Assembly (NCBI GenBank): GCA_944381405.1
Contig: CALWLA010000021.1
Location: 1-37,284 of the forward strand
DNA: 37,284 nt
Direction of reading: 5' to 3'
DNA from: an uncultured Lachnospiraceae bacterium
GTDB lineage: Bacteria; Bacillota; Clostridia; Lachnospirales; Lachnospiraceae
Shown: positions 8,259 through 15,243 of the stretch, piece by piece
Position numbering within the stretch: position 1 is the stretch's first letter
Layout: every line of letters begins with the position of its first letter
The notes under the pieces: model-generated
Databases searched by the model: none
The model's input: the letters and a program-made list of their open reading frames with translations, nothing else
What the model was told of the DNA's origin: nothing
Position numbers and translations under genes: made by a program

Positions 8259-9257
8259 TCAAAAAGCGAGCCTTTCTCCGGCTTTCCTGGGCATGGCCTT
8301 CATCTTTCCCTGATTTTTCCTGGGACGTCCTAAATCCCCGAAGGCATAAAAGTCCTGTAAAAGAGCTTCTCTCAGCCAGTCCCTCCGCAGGCCTTCTCCG
8401 ATAAAAACAGCTCTCGATGCTTCCTCCATGGAGGCGTGTTCCGTGATCGTATATTGCCCCTCCACCACATCAAAGCGCAGCCGGCTGTTTCCTGCGGGAA
8501 GGTAGCCCTTGGCCCTGACGATCTTGCCGAAAACCCCTGAAACGACTCCCGTAAGAAACAGAACCAATTCTCTTTCTCCCGCAAGCCTGACACCGGTAAG
8601 CCCCAGATGCTCCGGGGCTGGCCCTTCCTCCCCTTTCTCCGGCCCGCTGCCGGAAAGGGGCGTTTGAAGCAGCTCCTCCCAGAAGCTGTCCGGTTGCTCC
8701 CTGTAATGGCTCTGGAGGATATTCGCTCCCGGAGCAATCTCCCGGATCATGGAAGAAAGTCTGGATAACGTCTCCTGATCCAATCCTTCACACTTGGACA
8801 GCACAACGGTTCCCGCAGCCGTAAGCTGATCCCTGCAGATTTCCGGATAATCCTGCAGCATCCTCGGAAGATGCTTTGCATCTGCCACCGTTACCGGCTG
8901 CAGCAGCGAGATCCGGTCGTACTGGATCTTCCGAAGGTTCTCCAATATCCGGCTCAGCATCCCCACTCCGGTGGGCTCCACCACCAGATATTCCGGATCC
9001 ACCGCATTGGCGATGGTCAATACAGAGCTTGCGAAATCCGCCTTTACGGAACAGCAGATACACCCCTCCGTCATTTCCCAGATTTTCAGATCTGCGCCAG
9101 CCTCCTGCGCCTCTTGTTTCAAAAGGGAGCCATCTACATCGATGGCTCCATACTCGTTTTCCATGACCGCAAAATCCTTCCCGGTCCGTTTGGCCAGCTC
9201 CTGAATAAAAGTTGTCTTTCCGGCTCCCAGAAAACCGGATATGATCAGGATCTTCAT
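8259..9257 (-). CDS. CobW/G3E-family GTPase (putative metallochaperone)
   Basis: A 332-residue cytoplasmic P-loop GTPase of the CobW/HypB/UreG (G3E) class, which inserts or delivers metal ions to target proteins at the expense of GTP. Walker A GFLGAGKT lies at residues 8-15, the metal-binding CxCC motif (CICC) at 66-69, and the ENEYG motif typical of the class near 33-37. A guanine-specificity motif reads SKCE where NKxD is usual. The C-terminal part resembles the CobW_C domain. It is 47 nt downstream of a zinc-dependent alcohol dehydrogenase on the same strand, so the two may be co-transcribed. Zinc delivery to that enzyme is inference only; cobalt or another metal cannot be excluded. Confidence 0.85.
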   Translation of the reverse strand: MKILIISGFLGAGKTTFIQELAKRTGKDFAVMENEYGAIDVDGSLLKQEAQEAGADLKIWEMTEGCICCSVKADFASSVLTIANAVDPEYLVVEPTGVGMLSRILENLRKIQYDRISLLQPVTVADAKHLPRMLQDYPEICRDQLTAAGTVVLSKCEGLDQETLSRLSSMIREIAPGANILQSHYREQPDSFWEELLQTPLSGSGPEKGEEGPAPEHLGLTGVRLAGERELVLFLTGVVSGVFGKIVRAKGYLPAGNSRLRFDVVEGQYTITEHASMEEASRAVFIGEGLRRDWLREALLQDFYAFGDLGRPRKNQGKMKAMPRKAGERLAF

Positions 9258-9304
9258 GGTCTGTTCCTTTCCGGGCCTTTGGGCCCGCTGCTTCTGCCGC
9301 GGTT

Positions 9305-10366
9305 TTAATCCGCGATCTTTACCACCGGTTTGATCAGATCCGCGGGCTTGTCCCTCATCAGGAACAGAGCCTCCTCCAGATGCTCCCAGCCCTCAAACAC
9401 ATGGGTTGCCAGAGGATGTACGTCCAGCCTGCCGGAAGCTACCAAGGCTCCCAGTTTTTCCATCCTCAGGCGGCCGCCGGGCATAAGCCCTCCGTTGATC
9501 TGCTTGTGGCCCATGCCAACGCCCCACTCTGCTCTCGGAATGGAAATGTAGGTTCCCTTTCCCAGGTAGTTGACATTTCCGATCTTTCCGCCGGGCTTTA
9601 AGGCTTTTACTGCCGGTTCAAAGGTATCCACGCTTCCTCCTGCGATCACGACCTTGTCCACGCCCTTTCCACCGGTCATGGCCAGCACCTGCTCCTCGAT
9701 GGGACCGTCCTTGTAGCTGATAAAATCCGTTGCGCCGTAGCCCTTGGCTGCCTCCACGCATTTCGGCCGGGTTCCCACCGCGATGATGCGGGAAGCGCCC
9801 CGCAGGTTCGCGCCTGCCACAGCCATGAGGCCCACCGGGCCGATACCGATCACCAGCACCGTATCTCCGAACTGGACATCGGCCAGTTCAACGCCGTGGA
9901 AGCCTGTGGGAACCATATCGGAAAGCATGCAGGCGTCCACCGGTGAAATATTTTCCGGAAGCAGCGCCAGGTTGCCGTCCGCATCATTGACATGGAAATA
10001 TTCTGAGAAAACGCCGTCCTTAAAGTTGGAGAATTTCCAACCTGCCAGCATGCCGCCTGAATGCATGGCGTATCCGGCCTGGGCCTCCAGGGAGTTCCAA
10101 TCCGGCGTAATGGCGGGAACCAGAACCCGGTCTCCGGGCTTGAAATCCTTTACCAGCTCTCCGACCTCTACGACCTCTGCACAGCATTCATGGCCGAGAA
10201 TCATATTGTGCCTTTCCCCAATGGCGCCCTCCCACAGGGTATGCACGTCCGAGGTGCAGATCGCCACTGCCAGCGGCCGGCAGATCGCATCCTGGGGACC
10301 GCACTTGGGCTTTTCCTTCTCTATCCATCCAGATTCTCCGATTTTCAGCATTGCATAACCCTTCAT
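9305..10366 (-). CDS. NADP-dependent zinc secondary alcohol dehydrogenase
   Basis: A 353-residue medium-chain dehydrogenase that interconverts secondary alcohols and ketones, close to the Thermoanaerobacter brockii and Clostridium beijerinckii enzymes (about 351-352 residues). The zinc ligands Cys37, His59 and Asp150 fall at the same numbers as in T. brockii, with Glu60 beside His59. The Rossmann fingerprint GIGPVG is at 174-179. The NADP-selecting residues Gly198, Arg200 and Tyr218 are kept, with Thr199 where T. brockii has Ser. The start is the ATG at 10366, 8 nt after GGAGG; an in-frame ATG 15 nt upstream overlaps that site and is rejected. It is divergent from a PucR-type regulator, its probable controller, and upstream of the CobW-type gene. 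Confidence 0.92.
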   Translation of the reverse strand: MKGYAMLKIGESGWIEKEKPKCGPQDAICRPLAVAICTSDVHTLWEGAIGERHNMILGHECCAEVVEVGELVKDFKPGDRVLVPAITPDWNSLEAQAGYAMHSGGMLAGWKFSNFKDGVFSEYFHVNDADGNLALLPENISPVDACMLSDMVPTGFHGVELADVQFGDTVLVIGIGPVGLMAVAGANLRGASRIIAVGTRPKCVEAAKGYGATDFISYKDGPIEEQVLAMTGGKGVDKVVIAGGSVDTFEPAVKALKPGGKIGNVNYLGKGTYISIPRAEWGVGMGHKQINGGLMPGGRLRMEKLGALVASGRLDVHPLATHVFEGWEHLEEALFLMRDKPADLIKPVVKIAD

Positions 10367-10428
10367 AATGATTTCCTCCATTTTTTGATAAGCTTTCCAT
10401 AGATTGCCGTTGCTGCTTTATGGTTCTC

Positions 10429-10434
10429 ATTATA
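10429..10434 (-). promoter_or_regulatory. Candidate -10 element for the alcohol dehydrogenase
   Basis: A perfect TATAAT on the minus strand lies 62 nt upstream of the dehydrogenase start. No convincing -35 lies 16-18 bp upstream of it, which would fit an activator-dependent promoter. The divergent PucR-type protein is the obvious candidate activator. Confidence 0.4.
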
Positions 10435-10510
10435 AGGGAGCTGCCGCTTGCAGGTCTTGTTCGTTTCTCCAAATCCTACCATTGTTTTTGTTTGATTTTA
10501 CAAATATCTG

Positions 10511-10539
10511 TTGCGGTTTCCGGATGCGTTTCGTAAAAT
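10511..10539 (+). promoter_or_regulatory. Promoter of the PucR-type regulator
   Basis: TTGCGG (10511-10516) and TAAAAT (10534-10539) are separated by 17 bp. The ribosome binding site AAAGGAGG (10555-10562) precedes the ATG at 10569. Confidence 0.5.
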
Positions 10540-10568
10540 AAAGAAAAGTACAGGAAAGGAGGCGTTCC

Positions 10569-11849
10569 ATGTCCCCCTATCAAAAAATGCCATCCGACCG
10601 GCTTCTGAAAGCAAACTGGATTTTGTCTGCCGCTATGGAACAGGCCAGTCTCCACAGCATTATGGAGGCTGCCAGCCAGATTTTCCAGAGCCCGGTCATC
10701 TATGTAGACGACCATTTCCGCATCATCGATTCCAGTCCAAAGGATCCGGAGGCCATTCCAGAGCTGCGCTGCATGGTCAAGGATTGCTGTCTGAACGAGC
10801 AGGTCATCTGGCAAGTGCTGAAGGAATACACCGACGCCGGAAACGACTTTTACGAGCCCTTCTATATTCCTGAAGGGATCTGTTCCGGAGAGCCCCTGCT
10901 GCTGGGAGAGGTGGTACAGAATGGCCATCTGCGGGGACACCTTATGATCTGCATCGGACAGCGCCCCTGCGGACAGGAAGAACTGCAGCTGGTTTCTCTG
11001 ATCCTCAAGGCTCTGGTTCTGCAGCTGTCTGTCTCCAACGGCAGCGCCCGGGATCTTTGGGGCAACGCCATGTCACAGCGCCTTCAGGAGCTTTTAAACC
11101 CCGGAACGCCGGACCACGTTGCCAAAGCTGCTGCTGCGGCTCTTGCCGCCAACATTCCAGGACGTTACGCCATCCTGGTGGCCCCCGCCATCCACCGGAC
11201 GGCCCAGCAGGCCTCTGCCGCAGTCCTTGTAGCTCAGCTGCAACAGCAGTATCGCAACGCGGTTTTTCTCTATCATTCCCATGCCTTTGTGGTACTTCTG
11301 GGAGAAATCCGCTATTCTGCTGCAGAACCGATCCTGCGGCCGGAAAATAACTGGCTTTGTGAAAAGCTCTTTTCCTTTTTTGAAGCCCAGGGGCTCACGC
11401 CCGGCCTCAGCAACAGCTTCCAAAACCTGCTTCGGCTGCGGGACCAGTACCATCAGGCCCTGATCTCTGCCAGGCTGGCCCAAAGGGGGCTGATCAAAAA
11501 CCGGGCCGTTTTTCTGGACCTGATGCCCCTGCCCATGTTTTCCACCCTGTTGAAGGCCAAGCTGGGGCCCGCCTTTATCCACCCGGTATTTTTCCAGATC
11601 CGGGACTACGACCGGAAATATGCTACGGACTACGAGAAAACCTTATGTCTTTACCTGCTGCACCTGCGGGATAAAGAGCAGACCGCCGCTGCCCTGCACG
11701 TCCATAAAAACACCCTTCAGTACCGTCTCACGCGAATCGGAGAGCTGTTTTCCGTTCCACTGGAAAACACCCAGACCATGCTGAATCTGCTCTGCAGCGC
11801 CCTGCTGCTGTCCCTGGAGCCAGCTCTGGGAGACCGGCCAAAGGAATAA
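10569..11849 (+). CDS. PucR/CdaR-family transcriptional regulator
   Basis: A 426-residue cytoplasmic regulator. The N-terminal half (about 25-165) looks like a sensor region and the middle (about 200-300) like a degenerate GGDEF-like segment. The C-terminus (about 355-415) carries the PucR helix-turn-helix with the diagnostic run AAALHVHKNTLQYRLTRI. Such proteins sense small metabolites and usually activate nearby catabolic genes. It is divergent from the secondary alcohol dehydrogenase, with 202 nt between starts, which suggests it controls that gene and possibly the CobW-type gene. The ligand is unknown. The start is well supported by AAAGGAGG at 6-nt spacing, and a terminator follows. Confidence 0.87.
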   Translation: MSPYQKMPSDRLLKANWILSAAMEQASLHSIMEAASQIFQSPVIYVDDHFRIIDSSPKDPEAIPELRCMVKDCCLNEQVIWQVLKEYTDAGNDFYEPFYIPEGICSGEPLLLGEVVQNGHLRGHLMICIGQRPCGQEELQLVSLILKALVLQLSVSNGSARDLWGNAMSQRLQELLNPGTPDHVAKAAAAALAANIPGRYAILVAPAIHRTAQQASAAVLVAQLQQQYRNAVFLYHSHAFVVLLGEIRYSAAEPILRPENNWLCEKLFSFFEAQGLTPGLSNSFQNLLRLRDQYHQALISARLAQRGLIKNRAVFLDLMPLPMFSTLLKAKLGPAFIHPVFFQIRDYDRKYATDYEKTLCLYLLHLRDKEQTAAALHVHKNTLQYRLTRIGELFSVPLENTQTMLNLLCSALLLSLEPALGDRPKE

Positions 11850-11910
11850 GCGTGCCCCGCGGCGCAGCAATGCCTGCCGGTCAGGACCTGCAGCAACCTG
11901 GCGCAGCAAG

Positions 11911-11946
11911 AAAAGGACAGTCCGATACTGCCGGACTGCCCTTTTC
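11911..11946. terminator. Bidirectional terminator
   Basis: A 14-bp stem with one mismatch (11911-11924 and 11932-11945) and a 7-nt loop is flanked by A4 on one side and a T-rich run on the other. It lies between the converging PucR-type and radical SAM genes. Confidence 0.85.
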
Positions 11947-11993
11947 TTCTTTTCTCTTTTCCCGGTCGCCGCCTCCTTTTTGAGGCTTTCCTT

Positions 11994-12845
11994 TCAGGAA
12001 GCTTTTCTTTCCTCTCTGGCGATGGCTTCGTCCAGATGCTGCAGCATCCGTTCCTTGTCTTCCGGAAGCCGTCCCCTGGTGCGTACCTCGATATGATCGT
12101 GAAAGCCGTCGTAGCTCTCTACAGGCACCGTCAGAAGCTGCAGGAGACGCCGTTCCTCCATCAGGTTCTCCAATTCCCCTGAGGGCACGAAGATGCCCTT
12201 TTCCACGTCCCTGTAAAGAGGCGCGCTTTCATGATGGAAGATGGTAAAATTGATGATGCGCCTGGGACCGGTACGGTTTAAAAACTCCGCCGTTCGTTCC
12301 GCGTTTTCCAGGCCCTTTCCTGCACCGGCCAGTCCTGTCATGATGTGGGCGTCAAAGCTGATGCCCGCCTGCTTCATCCGGGCGATCTGCTCATAGGCTT
12401 CCGCCACAGTATGGTCCTTTTTCATATAGGCCAAAAGCTCATCCATGCCGCTTTCAATGCCAAGATAGAGATCCTGGATGCCCTTTTCATGGAGCAGGGC
12501 AAGCTCCTCATCGCTTTTTTCCGCAATATTCGTCACCGTGGAATCCATGCCGATCTCCCGGCAGTCCGGAAAATATTCATGGATCATATCGATGATCTGC
12601 AAAAGCCTCTCCGTGGGAAGGCCGAAGGGATTTCCGTCCCCCAGAAAGATCCTTTTCGGATTGCCTCCCAGGCCCTTTACCCGCTGAAGCTCTGCCCGCA
12701 CCTCCTCCAGAGGAAGTACCCGGAACTTCAGGTGCTTGAACAGCGTACAAAACCGGCAGCGGTTGTAGGCGCAGCCTACCTCCACCGGAAGCATAAAGGA
12801 CGCCCGTTCCATAGGCGGCCTGCAGATCTGTCCCTCATATTCCAT
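11994..12845 (-). CDS. Radical SAM protein of unknown substrate
   Basis: A 283-residue protein with a radical SAM fold. The cluster motif near residues 25-33 reads GCAYNRCRFC, giving a CX4CX2C spacing instead of the usual CX3CX2C; the DNA was re-read and the spacing is real. Downstream are GDGNPFGLP (a GGEP-like SAM-contact region), LYLGIESGMDELL (typical of the HemN/Elp3-like class) and HIMTGLAG. There is no B12-binding, SPASM or TRAM domain. The substrate is not predictable. The start ATG has AAAGGAGG upstream and its own extended -10 promoter, so it appears monocistronic. Confidence 0.85.
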   Translation of the reverse strand: MEYEGQICRPPMERASFMLPVEVGCAYNRCRFCTLFKHLKFRVLPLEEVRAELQRVKGLGGNPKRIFLGDGNPFGLPTERLLQIIDMIHEYFPDCREIGMDSTVTNIAEKSDEELALLHEKGIQDLYLGIESGMDELLAYMKKDHTVAEAYEQIARMKQAGISFDAHIMTGLAGAGKGLENAERTAEFLNRTGPRRIINFTIFHHESAPLYRDVEKGIFVPSGELENLMEERRLLQLLTVPVESYDGFHDHIEVRTRGRLPEDKERMLQHLDEAIAREERKAS

Positions 12846-12868
12846 ACGTCAGCCCTCCTTTTTGTTTT

Positions 12869-12897
12869 ATTATAGCATACTTTTATCCCCGAACCAA
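12869..12897 (-). promoter_or_regulatory. Promoter of the radical SAM gene
   Basis: Minus strand: TTGGTT (12897-12892), a 17-bp spacer, then TGC-TATAAT (12874-12869), an extended -10. The leader is only about 20 nt. Confidence 0.6.
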
Positions 12898-12900
12898 AGA

Positions 12901-12929
12901 AAAAGAGCCCCCTTCCTAAGGAAGGGAGC
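12901..12929 (-). terminator. Terminator of the NlpC/P60 gene
   Basis: On the minus strand, a 10-bp stem with one mismatch (12929-12920 with 12916-12907) and a TTA loop is followed by CTCTTTTTC. It lies 43 nt past the NlpC/P60 stop. Confidence 0.8.
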
Positions 12930-12971
12930 ACGATTTTATAAAGGAAGCTTGCGCTATTTGATTTTTTATCC

Positions 12972-13622
12972 TTACAGGATCCTGCGGATGGAACGGATCG
13001 TCTTGTAGTCGGCGTTGGAGATCTTGATTCCCGTTTCCTCCGTGCTGGCATGCACGATCTTGCCGTTTCCGATGTAGATGCCTACATGGCCGCTGTAGCA
13101 GATGAGATCCCCCGGCTGAGCGTTATTCAGGTCAGTGCCTACTCCGGTGCCCTCATGGGCCAGCTGCGCGGAGCTGTGAGGCAGGGACACGCCGAAGTGC
13201 TCATAAACCGCCATCACGAACCCGGAGCAGTCTGCGCCGTTGGTGAGGCTGGTTCCGCCATATACATAAGGATTACCGATAAACTGCTGTGCAAAGCTCG
13301 CCACCTGCCGTCCTGCTGCGCTGCCCTGCTGTGCTGCCGGGCTGCTGAGCTGTATGGAAAAGCTGCCTGCCGCCGTCGGACTCTCGGAGATCACCGCCGT
13401 CTCCGTTGCTGCCACGGAGCCCTGCACCTGCACCGGACCACCGCTGATGCTGTGCGCCGCTGCCACCTCTGCTACGACCACTGCCCCAATGCCTGCCACT
13501 TCCGCCGCCGGCACCTCTGTGATCATCACCGCCTCCGCTGCCTGGGCCTGAAGGCCCTGGCCTCCGGACACCGCCAAAAAGAAACAGGTTCCAAATATTG
13601 CAATCAGTTTATTCTTCTTCAA
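12972..13622 (-). CDS. Secreted NlpC/P60 peptidoglycan endopeptidase
   Basis: A 216-residue exported cysteine peptidase that would cleave stem-peptide bonds in peptidoglycan (gamma-D-glutamyl-diamino acid type). A signal peptide covers about 1-29 (cleavage after AQAA is likely). A low-complexity Ala/Val/Ser linker runs to about 105, and the NlpC/P60 domain fills 106-216. The catalytic triad candidates are Cys132 (in GADCSGF), His179 (in GHVGIY) and His191 (in IVHAST). There is no SH3 or LysM wall-binding module. Translation starts at a TTG, 7 nt after GGAGG; no better start exists in frame. It has its own promoter and terminator. Confidence 0.92.
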   Translation of the reverse strand: MKKNKLIAIFGTCFFLAVSGGQGLQAQAAEAVMITEVPAAEVAGIGAVVVAEVAAAHSISGGPVQVQGSVAATETAVISESPTAAGSFSIQLSSPAAQQGSAAGRQVASFAQQFIGNPYVYGGTSLTNGADCSGFVMAVYEHFGVSLPHSSAQLAHEGTGVGTDLNNAQPGDLICYSGHVGIYIGNGKIVHASTEETGIKISNADYKTIRSIRRIL

Positions 13623-13658
13623 CCGTCATCCTCCTGATTCTATCAAAACAACGTCTCC

Positions 13659-13688
13659 AGTATACCTTATTTCTACGGAGGAACGCAA
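13659..13688 (-). promoter_or_regulatory. Promoter of the NlpC/P60 gene
   Basis: Minus strand: TTGCGT (13688-13683), an 18-bp spacer, then TATACT (13664-13659), about 37 nt before the TTG start. Confidence 0.6.
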
Positions 13689-13801
13689 GGCCTTAATCTC
13701 TACGATCTTATTACAATTTCCTGAAATCTGTATTTTTGCCATACAACAGGCCTCTTTTGCTGTTATCCGGCTGCTCTGTCCGTCTTCCGGCGCGGCTGCG
13801 C

Positions 13802-13831
13802 AAAAAAACAGCGCCGGTATAAAACCGGCAC
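13802..13831 (-). terminator. Terminator of the glutaredoxin-like selenoprotein gene
   Basis: An 8-bp stem (13831-13824 with 13818-13811, one G-T pair) has a 5-nt loop and is followed, on the minus strand, by TGTTTTTTT. It lies 15 nt past the stop. Confidence 0.85.
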
Positions 13832-13845
13832 CGTCTCTTTTTTCC

Positions 13846-14130
13846 TTAGTCCTTCAGCTGGTACTCGTCGATCAGCTGCCGCATATGGTCCGCACCCTGC
13901 ATCAGGATCACGTCGTCGTCGATCACGAGACAGGGAATCCCCACTCTGTGCTCCTGGCGCACCTGGGCAAACTCCTCTCTGGTATCCCGCAGGGTCAGGA
14001 ACATCTTCAGCTTTCCCACGCCCTCGCAGACATCCACATATGCGTATTTGATATTGTTTTCGGAAAGAACCTCTTTCACTGCCGGACAGCCGCCTCACGT
14101 TGCGGTTCCGTATAAAATCACCTTTCTCAT
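13846..14130 (-). CDS. Glutaredoxin-like selenoprotein (in-frame UGA read as selenocysteine)
   Basis: Ninety-four residues if the TGA at 14097-14095 (codon 12) is read as selenocysteine. The N-terminus MRKVILYGTAT is the first beta strand of a thioredoxin fold, and U12-G-G-C15-P follows, so Sec replaces the first Cys of a CxxC redox motif. After the UGA the frame continues through a helix, a second strand (YAYVDV), GIPCLVI with the expected cis-Pro, and a final helix ending YQLKD. The start ATG (14130) is 10 nt after GAAGGGG. The ORF has its own extended -10 promoter and a terminator right after the stop, so it is a complete gene. A gene caller would report only a 77-residue product from the GTG at 14079, which lacks the active site. 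Similar small (seleno)glutaredoxins are known in Firmicutes; the substrate is unknown. Confidence 0.85.
14063..14077 (-). promoter_or_regulatory. Candidate bacterial SECIS hairpin
   Basis: Starting 18 nt after the UGA, GAAAGA pairs perfectly with TCTTTC around an apical GGT (14077-14063). A GG(U) apex at about 24-26 nt after UGA matches the geometry of the E. coli fdhF SECIS. The apex is small, so an alternative fold with an AGGUU loop and 5-bp stem is equally possible. Confidence 0.65.
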
Positions 14131-14183
14131 GTTTTCCATTCCCCTTCCATTTTGAAATGCCAGAACTGCTTTTCCGGCAATCC

Positions 14184-14212
14184 ATTATAGCATCTCTTTC
14201 TGGAAAAGTCAC
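14184..14212 (-). promoter_or_regulatory. Promoter of the glutaredoxin-like selenoprotein gene
   Basis: Minus strand: GTGACT (14212-14207), a 17-bp spacer, then TGC-TATAAT (14189-14184). It lies about 54 nt upstream of the ATG at 14130 and inside the gap after the PepSY gene. Confidence 0.65.
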
Positions 14213-14240
14213 CGGGATTTTCGTGGGCCCCGGTCTTTGA

Positions 14241-15044
14241 TCAATCGTAAATGCTCTCCACATCCCACTCCGTCACATTGCCGGTGGCTGCGTCGATCTC
14301 AAACTCATATTCCATCTCATTGTAATAGAAGGAGCCCTCGTATACGGTGCGTCCGTCGTCCCGGTCCTGCTTTGCATTCAGGTACCTGACCTGAGAAGCG
14401 GAGAGCCCTGCCTGAGCAAGGGCCTTTTCCTTTGCCTGCTCCAGGGTGATGGCTGTTCCGGAGGCTGCAGCGTCTCTGCCGCCGTTGCGCACCGCCTGCC
14501 CTGCATAGTATTCGATGTCATAGTCAAAGCTCAACACCTCGCCGGTGTAAGCGCTGATCTCATAATCATATTCCTTGTTGTCCGCCGTATAAAACTCCAC
14601 CTCATAGGCAGCGATTCCATCGTCATAGTCCAGATGGGCCTTTACAAAGGTCACCTCCGACTCCTTCTTTCCGGCATGCTCCAGAGCGATCTCCCGGGCC
14701 TTTGCCTCGTCGATCCTGATCTCCCGGTTCTGGGCCGGAATGGCCTCGTAGAACCGGCCCTCCGCTTCGTAATCGTAGCTCAGCACCGTGCCGTCTCCCG
14801 CGCTGATCTCATAGTCATATTCTTTATAATCCTTTGTCAGGAACTCCACCTCGTAAACCAGCTGTCCCTTTTCAAAATCTGTCTCCACCTTGCTGTAAAG
14901 GATCTGGTCCTGTGCAACCCCTGCGTGCTCCGCCGCGATCTCCTTTGCCTTTGCATCCGTGATCTGGGCCGCCATAACAGTCATGCCTGCCGCTGCCGCC
15001 AGCGCTCCTGCGATCAATCCTGCTCCCATCAGTCTTTTCTTCAT
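14241..15044 (-). CDS. Exported protein with three PepSY domains
   Basis: A 267-residue protein with a signal peptide (about 1-26, MKKRLMGAGLIAGAL then Ala-rich to VMAAQ). Three tandem PepSY repeats of about 65-75 residues follow. Each begins with an alanine-rich helix (I-T/R-x-x-x-AK-x-x-A) and ends in a strand-rich half with (K/M)EYDYEI or EYEFEI followed by a (T/D)G turn. PepSY modules often inhibit proteases or act at the cell envelope; no specific target can be named. The start is taken at the ATG at 15044 because the signal peptide begins there; in-frame ATGs at 15056 and 15134 would add a charged tail. A response-regulator-like direct repeat precedes the gene. Confidence 0.88.
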   Translation of the reverse strand: MKKRLMGAGLIAGALAAAAGMTVMAAQITDAKAKEIAAEHAGVAQDQILYSKVETDFEKGQLVYEVEFLTKDYKEYDYEISAGDGTVLSYDYEAEGRFYEAIPAQNREIRIDEAKAREIALEHAGKKESEVTFVKAHLDYDDGIAAYEVEFYTADNKEYDYEISAYTGEVLSFDYDIEYYAGQAVRNGGRDAAASGTAITLEQAKEKALAQAGLSASQVRYLNAKQDRDDGRTVYEGSFYYNEMEYEFEIDAATGNVTEWDVESIYD

Positions 15045-15129
15045 AATGCTTTCCATCCTTTCTTTTCTTCCGATATGCTTTCCGGGCTTTTCCACCCTCG
15101 TTTTTCTGTTTTGTTCTTTTGATGGTTTT

Positions 15130-15162
15130 ATCATACAGCAGGAAGATTAAAGGAAAATTAAA
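15130..15162 (-). promoter_or_regulatory. PepSY gene promoter with TTTAAT direct repeat
   Basis: Minus strand: two copies of TTTAAT spaced by 5 nt (15162-15157 and 15151-15146) replace the expected -35. TATGAT (15135-15130) serves as -10. An 11-bp period of this kind, abutting the promoter, is typical of OmpR/PhoB-class response regulators. Confidence 0.5.
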
Positions 15163-15183
15163 GAAAAAACTTTTTTGCAAAAA

Positions 15184-15222
15184 TAAAAAGCCGCAGGGCA
15201 CGGGCTCGTGACCTCTGCAGCT
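15184..15222 (-). terminator. Terminator of the phn/nucleotidase operon
   Basis: A long imperfect stem (15222-15207 with 15204-15189) closes with AGCTGCAG/CCGCGGCT-type pairing. On the minus strand it is followed by TTTTTATTTTT. It lies about 22 nt past the nucleotidase stop. Confidence 0.8.
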
Positions 15223-15243
15223 TTGCAGTCTTTCTGTCTTCCG

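Noticed and set aside
13846-14130. Broken glutaredoxin pseudogene explained by a nonsense mutation
   Set aside because: The TGA falls exactly at the redox-active position, a SECIS-like hairpin follows, and promoter and terminator are intact. Selenocysteine explains all of this better than decay.
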